Shown: positions 9,312 to 18,434 of the stretch, in pieces
Layout: every line of letters starts with the position of its first letter
Numbering within the stretch: position 1 is the stretch's first letter
Assembly (NCBI GenBank): GCA_947476295.1
Contig: CANJQC010000026.1
Coordinates: 1-51,434, forward strand
Source: Planctomycetaceae bacterium
GTDB taxonomy: Bacteria; Planctomycetota; Planctomycetia; Planctomycetales; Planctomycetaceae
Direction of reading: 5' to 3'
DNA length: 51,434 nt
Notes under the pieces: generated by a model
The model's input: the letters and a program-made list of their open reading frames with translations, nothing else
Database searches by the model: none
What the model was told of the DNA's origin: nothing
Position numbers and translations under genes: made by a program

Positions 9312-10307
9312 TCATCGCAGCTTAAGTGGCGGAGTCGAGTGCTTTATTTCTTGACCTGGAGAGTCAAACTGTTCGGCAATCCCATCCCGTAGGCGCAGCA
9401 GGTTTAGTTTTAGACGGTCGGGCAGCGAAACAGAATTGGGACTCGCGGATTCGCACAGGTCGATGCGAACAACAATGCCGCCTGATTCGCGGACTAAGGC
9501 TTCTGTTTCCGGCGATCGGCGGGAATCCATCAGAAAGATCGGATCTCTGTTACTGGTATGGGCCTTGAAGGCGTCGAGCAGTTCCGTTCGATTTTTTTCT
9601 GAAATCGTGTCAGCCGCATCCCAGTGCACATAACGCAGCGTCCAGCCCAGACGTTGAACGAGATACTGATAGTGCGGAGCATCGGAAAACACCACCAGTG
9701 GCTCGTCGTTGGCAGCAGCGATTATGGAGGCAATGGTGGAATTCAGCGTGTTGAGCTCCGCTGAAAATTTTGCTTCGGCTGATTCGATCGATTGTTTTCG
9801 ATCGGGCAGCAGCCGTTCGCAATTGATACTTACCTGATGCAGTTGAGCGGCACACAATTCCGGATCAAGCCACGTCGCCCAGACAGTGCCGGGATGACTG
9901 TGTGGACCATCCGGCCCGTGTTGATGCGTCACTGCGTCCGGGATTCGGATAAGTTCATCGTAGTAGCCTGCCGCGGTATCATGCACTCGTGAGCCCGGCA
10001 GTGAGACTCGATCCTTCCAAGGTTCGTATCCGGCACCGCTGATTAGAATCAATCCAGCCTGCTGCATGATTCTCGCATCGTCGGCTGTTGGTGACCAGTC
10101 CCGAGACGAAGTGTCGGTCGGCACGACGATTGTCACTTCGGCAGTGTCGCCAATGATGGCCTGAGTCATCTGCAACAACGGCTGACTGGTCACCACGATC
10201 CGTGGCGTGATCGGGCGTGTTTTCTCCGTATTCGACGCCGGTCGATCCGGCTGGCCGCATCCGAAGATGACGCTCAGTTGAATCAGAATGGACAGTCGAA
10301 ATCGCAT
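9312..10307 (-). CDS. ZnuA/TroA-family metal-binding lipoprotein with eroded metal site
   Basis: This 331-residue protein has a lipoprotein signal (LSVIFGC, Cys at residue 17) and the two-lobed fold of cluster 9 ABC substrate-binding proteins (start ..VVTSQPLLQMTQAIIGD, later FSDAPHYQYLVQRLGW). Family members bind Zn or Mn with three histidines and an acidic residue. Here the usual DPH is replaced by SRDWSP (residues 68-73), and the usual HxWLDP reads ATWLDP. Only the third histidine (DAPHYQYL) is clearly kept. A His-rich insert (HQHGPDGPHSHP) remains. No ATPase or permease gene is nearby. It may bind another ligand, act as a chaperone or sensor, or be losing function. It is convergent with the GH13 gene, 48 bases away. 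Confidence 0.8.
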   Translation of the reverse strand: MRFRLSILIQLSVIFGCGQPDRPASNTEKTRPITPRIVVTSQPLLQMTQAIIGDTAEVTIVVPTDTSSRDWSPTADDARIMQQAGLILISGAGYEPWKDRVSLPGSRVHDTAAGYYDELIRIPDAVTHQHGPDGPHSHPGTVWATWLDPELCAAQLHQVSINCERLLPDRKQSIESAEAKFSAELNTLNSTIASIIAAANDEPLVVFSDAPHYQYLVQRLGWTLRYVHWDAADTISEKNRTELLDAFKAHTSNRDPIFLMDSRRSPETEALVRESGGIVVRIDLCESASPNSVSLPDRLKLNLLRLRDGIAEQFDSPGQEIKHSTPPLKLR

Positions 10308-10406
10308 ATCACACAGTCATTCCACGCGGTCCAGCCCGAGATGGTCCGCCACCACGCTAAACGCCACATTCCACGTGGGAACTGTACAATCGCATGCCGA
10401 CGAACA

Positions 10407-12410
10407 TCAATACTGGCTTGCAAATCGCTTCGGATCTTTTGCAAACAGTGTCATTGTTTCGCGAGACTGGAACAGGTAGAGTCGATCGCGGTACCATAGT
10501 GAATAATCCAGCTGTCCGATCTGTTCCTCGCCGCTGTTGACAAGCACCACGACGTCGCTGCCGCCAGCAGCCGGTGCGTATCGCGAAGGATCGGTGTCGA
10601 AGGCGGCTTTGGATTCAGCAGAGGAAAACGAATAGGTCTGCAGGCCGAATGTTGAAGTAAACTGCTCGCTGGATTCCACAAGTTCACGTCGTTCACGCAG
10701 AGCCACTGGGCAAAATCCCTTGAACCCGATTTGTCCGGCGCGGACCTGAATCTGACGCTGCTGACGTTGACGTTGTTCCTGTTCGGCAGTCTGCCGCAGA
10801 CGCTCCGTCTCGTCCGCACTCATCGCTTCGGGAAGACCCGCAACAGGACGCAAGTCGCCTCGATCAGCACTGTCGGCGGGTGCGGTTGGTGCTTTATCTG
10901 CATCTGCGATGACGGGTTGAGTGACCTCAGTTGCCGGCGTCTGGTTTAACTCATCCACTTCCGTGGATTCTGCATCGCCAACTGGTGGCAGATCGATCGC
11001 CGGCAGATTGGAATTAAAGTCTTCGATCGGTGCCACGGGCACTCCGAATGCCCCGCTGTCACCATCAGTTGTCGGTACCTGGCGATCAAAGAATTCCGCA
11101 TCAGAAGTATTCAGATGCACGCCGGTGAAAGGGTTTTCTTCCCGGACGCTGGGGTTTTCAATTTCTGATTGTTGGTCAGTGAATGCTTTCCCTGCTTCGG
11201 TTCCTTCTGCGTTTGATGTTGTAGATTGCTTTCCAGCCTCTGCGGAATTCTTAGCGGACTGAGTTGTCGGCGAAGCTGCGGGTTCCCCTGAATCTGCCCT
11301 TTTTCTGACAGACTGAACAGGCTCCGGAGTGGCAGTGGGAATATCGATCAGCGAATCTAGGTCCAGAGGCTCCGATGCATCGACGGACTCAACAGAATCT
11401 AGGAAAGTGTTTTCAAATCCATCTGCCGCATCTTTTGCGGCGGAAGCTGCTGCCGGCGTGGTCTTCACTTTCTCCCGAGCCCTGCCAGCCGTTATGGAGC
11501 CGCCCCTGTTTTCCTGAATGAATTCATCCTGAAACTCATCCTTCGATGGCGGAGCTGCCGCCGGGTGTTTCTGAATCACCGTCGCTTTGCCAACCGTCGA
11601 CATGAATCCTGGTGCCGAACCGGGTTGCGTGTACTGGGTTCGTGCTCCGCCTGCAGTGGGAGTGGATGAAACAGAACTTGCTGTATTCCTTGACTGCACT
11701 GTCGAGCCGGATCTTGGCGGGATTGGACTCCTTGCCCCGTTGCGGACTGGAGACGAGTTCTGAGTTGAACTCTGCTCCGCCTGCGCTGTCGGTCGCTTGC
11801 TTCCATAGTAAGCCTGAGCCGTTTCTGATCGCGCACCGTTCTGCGGTGGCTGGTTCTGTGTGTTTTGAGTGAACTGGATCTGTGGCTGCTTTAGCATAGC
11901 CTCTTGTCCCTGCGGCTGCAGATTTTTATTGCCCGTCGCTGCAGTCGATGGTGCCACAGGTTTGTAATCGGGTGGCACTGGAGGCCGATAGTCTTGACTG
12001 TTGTTCCCAGCTCTGCCGTCCAAACTGCCTCGGAACTTACCAAAGAATCGTCCAAGGATGCCGGGATTGTTTGAACTAGCAGCCTGCTGTGACGGAGCTT
12101 GATTCTGTGACGTAGGATTCATTCGGGCCGGTGCCTGATTCTGCTGCAGCGGTCGAACAGTTCCCTGAGTCGGCACGTTGGCGTTTGGCAGCTCATGCGC
12201 ATTCATCGAAGGCATCTGCTGACCGCTCTCCTGAAACATGCGATTCAGTTCCTGCGTCACTTTTGTGTTGCCCTGAGAAATCTGCTGTCCGGGCTGGCCA
12301 GGTTGATATTGCCCCTGTTCAAAGCCGCGTGCGTTTCTTCCATCTGCAGCGGCGGAGATTGTCAACGCAGCCGCCAATAGAGCGCGGCGAGTGAGTTTTT
12401 TAGCCTTCAT
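10407..12410 (-). CDS. Exported low-complexity protein with C-terminal YHS-like modules
   Basis: I place the start at the ATG at 12410 because AGGGA lies about 9 bases upstream; the ATG at 12419 is the alternative. The signal peptide is clear (KKLTRRALLAAALTISAAADG). The next 500 or so residues are rich in Gln, Pro, Ser, Asn and Thr and look disordered. The last 110 residues hold two related modules: FKGFCPVALRERRELV..YSFSS..FDTDPSRYAP, then LDYSLWYRDRLYLFQSRETM..FAKDPKRFASQY. Both resemble the YHS domain, a small module linked to metal binding; only the first keeps the cysteine. The protein is probably periplasmic or surface-exposed. Its role is unknown. The downstream neighbour on the same strand is the ZnuA-like lipoprotein, about 100 bases away, so co-transcription is possible and would agree with a metal link. 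Confidence 0.75.
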   Translation of the reverse strand: MKAKKLTRRALLAAALTISAAADGRNARGFEQGQYQPGQPGQQISQGNTKVTQELNRMFQESGQQMPSMNAHELPNANVPTQGTVRPLQQNQAPARMNPTSQNQAPSQQAASSNNPGILGRFFGKFRGSLDGRAGNNSQDYRPPVPPDYKPVAPSTAATGNKNLQPQGQEAMLKQPQIQFTQNTQNQPPQNGARSETAQAYYGSKRPTAQAEQSSTQNSSPVRNGARSPIPPRSGSTVQSRNTASSVSSTPTAGGARTQYTQPGSAPGFMSTVGKATVIQKHPAAAPPSKDEFQDEFIQENRGGSITAGRAREKVKTTPAAASAAKDAADGFENTFLDSVESVDASEPLDLDSLIDIPTATPEPVQSVRKRADSGEPAASPTTQSAKNSAEAGKQSTTSNAEGTEAGKAFTDQQSEIENPSVREENPFTGVHLNTSDAEFFDRQVPTTDGDSGAFGVPVAPIEDFNSNLPAIDLPPVGDAESTEVDELNQTPATEVTQPVIADADKAPTAPADSADRGDLRPVAGLPEAMSADETERLRQTAEQEQRQRQQRQIQVRAGQIGFKGFCPVALRERRELVESSEQFTSTFGLQTYSFSSAESKAAFDTDPSRYAPAAGGSDVVVLVNSGEEQIGQLDYSLWYRDRLYLFQSRETMTLFAKDPKRFASQY

Positions 12411-12859
12411 AGTATTCATCCCTGAAACAGCAAGTTCCCATCCGAAAAACAACTGAAAATCCGGCTGTGCCATGTTCGCAAGAGCGAAGTCACTGGTTGG
12501 ATTCAAGTTTGGCCGACCAGCTGTTAAGTTCCGTGTCGTGAAGACGTGAACGGAAGACCGGACGGCATCAAGTCAGAATGTGACTCTGTCTGGTTTTATC
12601 GACTGTTCCGAAAACTCCGATTGTCGCGCATGACTCGGTTTTGCCGTTACCGCCACAGACAGTACACAGAGAATCCCGACAATCAGGACATTTGGAAATG
12701 TTTACGCAGATTACCCGCGTCCCCGAACCTGTGTGACTCGGACGCCATTCGTGGCCAGTCCTGCGGTTTAGCGGCCTTTTGCACAACTCATTATTTGTTC
12801 AACATTCCGTGTTCTGAATCCAAAGCAGCCAACTCCAAGAGTCAAGCTATAAAATCCCA
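12411..12859. other. Divergent intergenic region before rnpA
   Basis: About 450 bases lie between the divergent YHS-like gene and rnpA. In many bacteria rpmH (ribosomal protein L34) directly precedes rnpA, but no L34-like frame is visible here on either strand. Weak open frames exist but lack ribosome sites. The stretch presumably holds both promoters; I cannot name a specific box with confidence. Confidence 0.5.
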
Positions 12860-13264
12860 ATGAACCCACTTCGCTTTCAATGTCCGAAGTCAATGCATCT
12901 ACGCAGTTCGCGAGACTTTGTACGCATCTATGCCGATGGGCAGCGTGCCGGGGATGATCATCTACTAATCTTTGCAACAACCAATGATCTGAACGTGAAT
13001 CGGCTGGGCATGAGTGTCTCGCGTAAGCATGGGGCCGCCGTGCATCGCAATCAGAAACGCCGAAGAATTCGAGAAGCGTTCCGACGTCTACAGCACGATC
13101 TTCCTCAGAGTTACGATCTGATCGTGGTGCCACGTCAACGCGACGATTCGACGCTGCAGGAATATCGCAACTCTCTCTGCGCCTTGGTCAGGAGACTGGC
13201 GAAACGAATTACGGAAACTCCGCGTGATGCAAATACTGCCGATGATGCCGGAGCGAATTCGTGA
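12860..13264 (+). CDS. Ribonuclease P protein component
   Basis: This 134-residue protein is the RnpA subunit that helps the RNase P RNA cut 5' leaders from tRNA precursors. Family signatures are [17 protein letters not shown] near residue 22-37, [18 protein letters not shown] and [10 protein letters not shown] (the RNR motif: R-N-x-x-K/R-R). These give the basic RNA-binding face. The frame overlaps the next gene (yidD), whose GTG start lies within the end of rnpA (GTGA at 13261-13264), so the two are translationally coupled. This rnpA-yidD order is widely conserved. The usual rpmH is missing from the upstream side. Confidence 0.93.
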   Translation: MNPLRFQCPKSMHLRSSRDFVRIYADGQRAGDDHLLIFATTNDLNVNRLGMSVSRKHGAAVHRNQKRRRIREAFRRLQHDLPQSYDLIVVPRQRDDSTLQEYRNSLCALVRRLAKRITETPRDANTADDAGANS

Positions 13265-13587
13265 TTCATCCGGCGGACGACGAGACATCTAAGGCGGTTG
13301 ATTTGACATCAATAGAGTCAACATCATTAGAGTCAACGACAGCCAGCCCGAAGTCATTTCTAGCGAGAATTTTGTTTCTTCCCGCAGCGATAGCGATTCT
13401 ACTGGTTCGATGCTATCAACTAGTGCTCAGTCCCGTGCTTGGTCGTACATGTCGTTTTCACCCGTCATGCAGCCAGTATTACATCCTCGCGGTTCAAAAA
13501 CACGGGCTGTGCGTGGGATCGTGGCGCGGCATCTGCCGCATCGCACGCTGCCACCCGTGGAATCTCGGTGGCTACGATCCGCCGTAA
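13261..13587 (+). CDS. YidD membrane protein insertion efficiency factor
   Basis: This 108-residue protein starts with GTG overlapping the rnpA stop. After a Ser/Thr-rich N-terminal tail of about 30 residues comes an amphipathic or hydrophobic helix ([20 protein letters not shown]), then the family hallmark [10 protein letters not shown], further conserved cysteines ([11 protein letters not shown]) and GGYDPP. YidD is a small inner-membrane-associated factor that aids YidC-dependent insertion of membrane proteins. The family is usually about 70-90 residues, so the N-terminal extension is an addition. The dispersed repeat starts about 13 bases after the stop. Confidence 0.93.
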   Translation: MIHPADDETSKAVDLTSIESTSLESTTASPKSFLARILFLPAAIAILLVRCYQLVLSPVLGRTCRFHPSCSQYYILAVQKHGLCVGSWRGICRIARCHPWNLGGYDPP

Positions 13588-13599
13588 TGTTTTCCCGAT

Positions 13600-13704
13600 C
13601 AGTGAGAGAATTGGCGAGCGGCATGCGTCAGCTTGGCGGTACAAAATCGAATGGACCGGAGGGCTCACGCCGCTCCGCTCGCCGGACTCGTTTCCGGGCG
13701 CGTG
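13600..13704 (+). repeat. Dispersed ~105-bp intergenic repeat, copy A
   Basis: This copy matches the reverse complement of 37328-37437 over about 100 bases, with scattered substitutions and one indel. Shared blocks include GGCGAGCGGCATGCGTCAGC and GGAGGGCTCACGCC. It carries a perfect 9-bp inverted repeat: GGCGAGCGG (13613-13621) and CCGCTCGCC (13675-13683). It lies immediately after yidD, and copy B overlaps the 3' end of the pseudouridine synthase gene. No coding potential is evident. Confidence 0.85.
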
Positions 13705-13805
13705 GTTCATAGACGATGGAGTTTGATAACCTCGTCAAACCGGTCTTTAGCTTCGATTGCAATGCGAAAATCTGAAGAGGTAAAACAGGTGACAACAAAT
13801 CGCAC

Positions 13806-15584
13806 TTAGCACCTAGAGAACTGTATACGAAACTCACTCCCGCAGGCCAAAACGCTCTTAACAGAGACCGTCGCCCCCAACGCCTGGCATAAGTGCTTCA
13901 CAATCGCCAGGCCTAAGCCGCTGCCGCCGCGTTCGCGGGAACGGTCTCGATCAACACGGTAGAATCGTTCGAAAATCCGACCAAGCACTTCTTCAGGGAT
14001 ACCAGTCCCAGTATCTCGCACGACAATCGCGGGCGAGAATTCGCAAGCGATCAGTTCCACGGTGACAGAACCCCCGGCATTTGTGTGCTTCAAGGCGTTA
14101 TCGACCAAGTTACTGATAATCGTCTGCAATGACTGGGCATCTGTGACGACAATCATCTCGTCGGCTCCCGTGAGGAACATTTGCACGGATTTTGTGTCAG
14201 CGACAGTGCGAAATCCGCAGAGCACATCGTCAGTGATTGTTACGACATCCACCGATTCAATGTGCAACACTTGCTGCCCCGATTCGACGCGAGCCAGTTG
14301 CAGCATTCCAAGAATTAACTGTAACAGTCGCTCGGATTGTTCTTCAATCTGCTTCAGAAATCGTACAGCCGCCGTCGGATCTGACAGAGCTCCACCGAGC
14401 AACGTGTCCGTACAAGCCTGAATCACCGTCAGCGGAGTCTTCAATTCGTGGGACACGCCGCTCACGAAATCTCGCCGCATCGCTTCCAGCCGCCGCATTT
14501 CGGACACGTCTCGCACGACGGCAACAGCACCGGCATGGGGCCCCTTCAGGATTGGAATAACGACCAAGACCAGACTGGGATGCTCGCGGGACCCGCGATA
14601 TTCCAACGTCTCCATTTTCTTCGATTTCAGTGCGTCCTGAACCGTCTCCAGAACCGTCGGAACTCGGACGGCTTCGTACAGTCGATGGCCAATGCCGATC
14701 GCCTTACTAATCCCGAGCATTCGGCGAGCTCCGGTGTTCAGGAAGACGATTCGTTGCTCACGATCAACGGCGACTACGCCTTCTACCATCGAATCTAGGA
14801 CGGCGGATAACAGGTCCGACGACGAACGTGCTTCTCGCTCGGCCAGTTTCAGTTTCGCAATACGGTCCTCGCGTTCTTCTTCCAGTCGATGCAGAGACGA
14901 TGCAACCTGCCCCAGTTCATCGCGCCGATCCGAAATCGACAGCAGCATGTCTTCCCGCTGAGTTTTCTCAATCGACTGGTCCAGATTCAGCGACATTGCC
15001 CGCAGCGGTTCGACAATTCCAGCGGCGACAAATGCGACGCAGAGAATGCCAATGATCCATGTGAAAATCGCAGCACGCGTCGCTGCAGCTGTGATGGATG
15101 CATGATCTCCCTGCAACATTTCAGGGTCAATGACAGTGAGCAGCACGCGAACATGGTCTTTATCCGGTGAAGCATCAAGAGCGAACGCCAACACTTCCGG
15201 ATCATCGCCGTGAATGTGAATACTCCGCATGGATTGCCCGGAACGCACAGCTGACTGGACCACGGACTGCAGAGTAATCTCCGCCGGCGGTTCTTCTTCC
15301 ACAGTGGTGAGTGACCGGCAATCTTTATCGACCAGCCACAATCGCTGTCCATCACGGTGCAGCGTTTGTTCCCATGACGCCAACACAAGTTGTGGATCCT
15401 CGCCGGCTTCCAGCTGGGTACGAATACTGCGAAGTCGCTGTTGAACTTGCTGAGTCTGCTGAGCGACAGCCTGGGCCGATTGCCCGGCATTCAAAGCCAC
15501 TAAAAGTCCGGTCAGGGCAAGCAGCGACAGCAAGGCGTAAAGCCCCACAGTCTTCCAGAAAAGGTGGGATCTGATCCAATTCAC
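13806..15584 (-). CDS. PhoR-like membrane sensor histidine kinase
   Basis: I use the GTG at 15584 (protein VNWIRSHLFWKT...) because the first TM segment then begins near residue 10; a TTG at 15695 would add 37 residues of non-membrane sequence. Order: TM1 (about 10-32), periplasmic sensor region (about 33-170), TM2 (about 171-192), HAMP linker, PAS domain (about 258-365, AVLDSMVEGVVAVDREQRIV), and a HisKA domain with phospho-acceptor His379 (SGVSHELKTPLT). The HATPase domain follows, with its N-box (SNLVDNALKHTNAGG) and G-boxes (DTGTGIP, GGSGLGLAIV). The layout matches the PhoR/WalK class. No response regulator is adjacent, so it is an orphan within this window. The upstream gene is divergent. 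Confidence 0.9.
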   Translation of the reverse strand: MNWIRSHLFWKTVGLYALLSLLALTGLLVALNAGQSAQAVAQQTQQVQQRLRSIRTQLEAGEDPQLVLASWEQTLHRDGQRLWLVDKDCRSLTTVEEEPPAEITLQSVVQSAVRSGQSMRSIHIHGDDPEVLAFALDASPDKDHVRVLLTVIDPEMLQGDHASITAAATRAAIFTWIIGILCVAFVAAGIVEPLRAMSLNLDQSIEKTQREDMLLSISDRRDELGQVASSLHRLEEEREDRIAKLKLAEREARSSSDLLSAVLDSMVEGVVAVDREQRIVFLNTGARRMLGISKAIGIGHRLYEAVRVPTVLETVQDALKSKKMETLEYRGSREHPSLVLVVIPILKGPHAGAVAVVRDVSEMRRLEAMRRDFVSGVSHELKTPLTVIQACTDTLLGGALSDPTAAVRFLKQIEEQSERLLQLILGMLQLARVESGQQVLHIESVDVVTITDDVLCGFRTVADTKSVQMFLTGADEMIVVTDAQSLQTIISNLVDNALKHTNAGGSVTVELIACEFSPAIVVRDTGTGIPEEVLGRIFERFYRVDRDRSRERGGSGLGLAIVKHLCQALGATVSVKSVLACGSEFRIQFSRC

Positions 15585-16031
15585 AGAACACCATTCAGAA
15601 TCAAAACTGAAATGTAGTTGATATTTCACTCCGTCGCCAATGATGCGTTTATCCGCAATCCTGATCTTACCAGCGATTCCTCGACTTTCCGTCAAGTCGT
15701 CCCCGGACTTCCAGAAGTTAACAATCTTGCCGCCAAAGTTTCCTGCAATCGACCTTTTCGATCCCGACTGTTACGAATATGTAAGGACTGGAGTTTTCAC
15801 CCGAACTTGAAACAGGAAAAATTGGGTTTAATGCGGTAAAATACCGGACATTTGAGTCAATTTGGCCTGTATTGAATTATAGAGGCAGCCAAAAATCCGC
15901 TTCTTAAAACTCTCGATAAAGCTGTGTGGTACCTTGAAACCTTGGCGTATCGGGTAAGCACTCACAGCGACATGCGGTATAAACCATTTTTTTGACGGGC
16001 CCGTCACCACCATTTCTTTTTCCAGTCTCTC
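15585..16031. other. Divergent promoter region between histidine kinase and HAD gene
   Basis: About 450 bases have no convincing gene. A perfect 12-bp palindrome, GACGGGCCCGTC (15994-16005), lies about 26 bases before the HAD start and follows a run of seven T. It could be an operator, but there is no second copy to support that. Confidence 0.4.
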
Positions 16032-16988
16032 ATGCCGCAGTCTCTGGCCGAATACGCTGACCACCTGGAACAACGCCGACTCATCTGGCCGCAGGTTCCT
16101 GCGCCGAAGGTTGTTTCGGCAACGCCCTATGTCAAGCGTCTTCCGGAAATACGAGCTGTCCTGTGGGATGTGTACGGAACACTGCTGCGGGTTTCGGACG
16201 GACGATTCACACTGTTTCCTAGTGACGAAGTTCGGCTGCAGATTGCGCTCGACAAGACAATTCATGAATTCAACATGTGGCATCACATGTACCGCCAACC
16301 AGGCCCGCCGTGGAAATCCATGATTGGATTGTACAAAAGCATCATCGAACGCCAGTCAATGCAGGGGGCTTCTCGAGGCGACCTGACGGAAGTGAACCTT
16401 GTCGAAACCTGGCGCAATATTATTTTGCGGTTGTTTGAAAAGGAGTACCAGTTCGACGAGGGATATTACGGCAATCTGGATGAGTTCAGTGAAAAGGTGG
16501 CCTATTTTTTCCACTGTTGCCTGCAGGCCACTGAGGCTCGGGAGGGGGCCGTCCAGGCAATGACCGACATCGCAGGCAATCAACTGCTGCAGGGATTTCT
16601 GTCTGATGGCCAGTCATTTACTCTCGTGCAAACGCTGGGTGCTCTTGCACTTCAGGGACCGCTGCCTCCGTTGTATGAACTCTTCCGCCCCCAGACCATT
16701 ATTCTGTCCTGCGACATTGGCGTCAGGAAACCGTCACGGTCACTGTTCACGGTTGCTGTCGATCAATTGAGAACCCTCGGTGTCCAGGCTCAGGAAATTC
16801 TGCACATCAGTTGTCGCCTGACGACTGACTTGGTTCCGGCGCGAGCTGCGGGAATGAAGACAGCGCTGCTAGTCGCCGAAAGATCCGGATTGGAAGTCGA
16901 TGCCGCCGTCCTGAAAGACCCTGCAAAGAAGCCTGACTGCTTATTGACGGATCTTCGCCAATTGAGATTAATCCTGTTCGGCAATTGA
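16032..16988 (+). CDS. HAD-superfamily hydrolase
   Basis: This 318-residue protein has HAD motif I at AVLWDVYGTLL (nucleophile Asp46). The D-x-Y-G-T form is the one used by haloacid-dehalogenase and phosphatase subfamilies. Motif II/III-like sequence appears as LSCDIGVRKPSRSLF (Lys followed by Pro, as in the usual R/G-x-x-KP). A motif IV-like stretch, HISCRLTTDLVPARAAGMKT, resembles the usual GDxxxxDxxGAxxAG but lacks the canonical double Asp, having C/R and TTD instead. The cap region of about 130 residues is helical (FNMWHHMYRQPGPPW...). It is probably a cytoplasmic phosphatase-like enzyme of unknown substrate. The weak motif IV lowers confidence in activity. It stands alone, and no operon partner is evident. 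Confidence 0.75.
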   Translation: MPQSLAEYADHLEQRRLIWPQVPAPKVVSATPYVKRLPEIRAVLWDVYGTLLRVSDGRFTLFPSDEVRLQIALDKTIHEFNMWHHMYRQPGPPWKSMIGLYKSIIERQSMQGASRGDLTEVNLVETWRNIILRLFEKEYQFDEGYYGNLDEFSEKVAYFFHCCLQATEAREGAVQAMTDIAGNQLLQGFLSDGQSFTLVQTLGALALQGPLPPLYELFRPQTIILSCDIGVRKPSRSLFTVAVDQLRTLGVQAQEILHISCRLTTDLVPARAAGMKTALLVAERSGLEVDAAVLKDPAKKPDCLLTDLRQLRLILFGN

Positions 16989-17216
16989 GCAACACTGGCA
17001 CATTGGGTAGCAGGTGCAGTCCACGACTGGACTCAATGGCAATATTTGAACCGCCTGAGGTTAAACGATTCATTTTTCAAAACGACTTGAACCTAGGGCT
17101 GCGCACATCAATAATCAGGATGAATATCAGCGGCCGATGCCAAGATGTTTTTAAACCCGGATGTCGAGTTCTGAGTTGATTTTTGCCATAAACTTACCAA
17201 CGAAAGCTTGCATCAG

Positions 17217-18380
17217 ATGCTTCGATGTCGCATCGCGGTATTAGTCTGCCTTCTCCTGGATGCTGATTTCAACAGCGCGGACGATCTCCCCGGCATCGCA
17301 ACAGAAAAGCCAGCGGCTGGGTTTTCTGTTGAATCAGCACAAGGATGGCTGGTTCCGTACGACATCACAATTCCCGGAACGGAAATCATGTTTCGCATGA
17401 TGCCAATGCATGGCGGTGAATTCAAAATGGGCAGCAGCGATGCCGAAGCAGGCCGCAAAGACGACGAAGGGCCGCAGCGCAAGGTGATCATCGAACCGTA
17501 CTGGATGGCTGAATGCGAAGTGAAGTGGGAAGAGTATAAGTTGTTTATGCAGCTGTATCGGTCACTCAAGGAATTCGAGGAACGCCGGATTCGTATCGTG
17601 ACGGACGAAAACAGAATCGATGCGATCACGGCTCCGACGCCGCTGTACGAACCTGACTTTACGTTTGAATTCGGAGAAGATCCAAAACAGCCCGCCGTAT
17701 CGATGACTCAGTACGCAGCGAAACAATACACAAAGTGGCTAACGGCGATTACCGGACAACAGTTTCGATTACCGACCGAGGCGGAATGGGAACACGCATG
17801 CCGGGCCGGCAGCAGCACGGCATTTTCGTTCGGGGACGACGCCTCAAAGTTGGACGAGTACGGTTGGTTTAAGGACAACACCAATGGTGAAGGAACGAAG
17901 CCCGTTCGCCAGAAAAAGCCAAACACCTGGGGGCTTTACGATATCCACGGCAATGCCGCAGAATGGTGCATTGATGGGTACGTCCCCTACACAGCTTCAG
18001 ACAAGCCTGTAGACGCTGCAGCCGACTGGGTTCGCACGGATAAACCAGACCCGCGTGTTGTGCGCGGCGGATCATGGGAATTTCCTGCGGCCGAATGCCG
18101 TTCCGCTGCGAGACTGGGCTCGAACGATCTGGAATGGAAAGCATACGATCCCAATCGCCCTCGCAGCCCATGGTGGTACACGACCGATCCGGCGCGTGGC
18201 GTGGGGTTTCGTTTGGTTCGTGCGTTGAAACCATTGTCGCGTGAAAAGATCGAAGAATTCTGGAAGATCGACAGCGAAGATATTGAGTTCGACGTGGAAG
18301 ACCGAATAAGCGGCGGTCGGGGGGTGTTCGGACTGGTCGATAAGGATCTGCCTCAGGCGATTCTTGACCTGCAGAAATAA
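17217..18380 (+). CDS. Exported SUMF1/FGE-fold protein lacking the catalytic cysteine pair
   Basis: This protein of about 387 residues starts at ATG 17217 (a TTG at 17208 is possible) and begins with a hydrophobic export segment. It has the formylglycine-generating-enzyme fold: GGEFKMGSSD near residue 65, a conserved RLPTEAEWEHACRAG, and GNAAEWCIDGY. The region that carries the catalytic cysteines in true FGE reads RGGSWEFPAAECRSAAR, so the first cysteine is absent. It is more likely a binding or structural member of the family than a sulfatase-activating enzyme. The DUF1501 gene follows 54 bases downstream on the same strand, suggesting an operon. Such exported SUMF1-like proteins are abundant in Planctomycetota. 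Confidence 0.85.
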   Translation: MLRCRIAVLVCLLLDADFNSADDLPGIATEKPAAGFSVESAQGWLVPYDITIPGTEIMFRMMPMHGGEFKMGSSDAEAGRKDDEGPQRKVIIEPYWMAECEVKWEEYKLFMQLYRSLKEFEERRIRIVTDENRIDAITAPTPLYEPDFTFEFGEDPKQPAVSMTQYAAKQYTKWLTAITGQQFRLPTEAEWEHACRAGSSTAFSFGDDASKLDEYGWFKDNTNGEGTKPVRQKKPNTWGLYDIHGNAAEWCIDGYVPYTASDKPVDAAADWVRTDKPDPRVVRGGSWEFPAAECRSAARLGSNDLEWKAYDPNRPRSPWWYTTDPARGVGFRLVRALKPLSREKIEEFWKIDSEDIEFDVEDRISGGRGVFGLVDKDLPQAILDLQK

Positions 18381-18434
18381 AAGAACGGCGCTGCGCAAGG
18401 CTGTTTCGGGTGGAACGGAATCAGAGGTGACACA

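Noticed and set aside
12568-12786. Minus-strand frame with a CPDCRDSLCTVCGG cluster, looking like a zinc ribbon
   Set aside because: A second frame of the same DNA looks like a signal peptide, neither has a ribosome site or start in a sensible place, and the cysteines come from one TGT-rich patch. Probably chance.
15994-16005. 12-bp palindrome GACGGGCCCGTC next to a T-run
   Set aside because: On the strand where it could terminate transcription the T-run precedes the stem, and only one copy is present. Recorded only as a possible operator.
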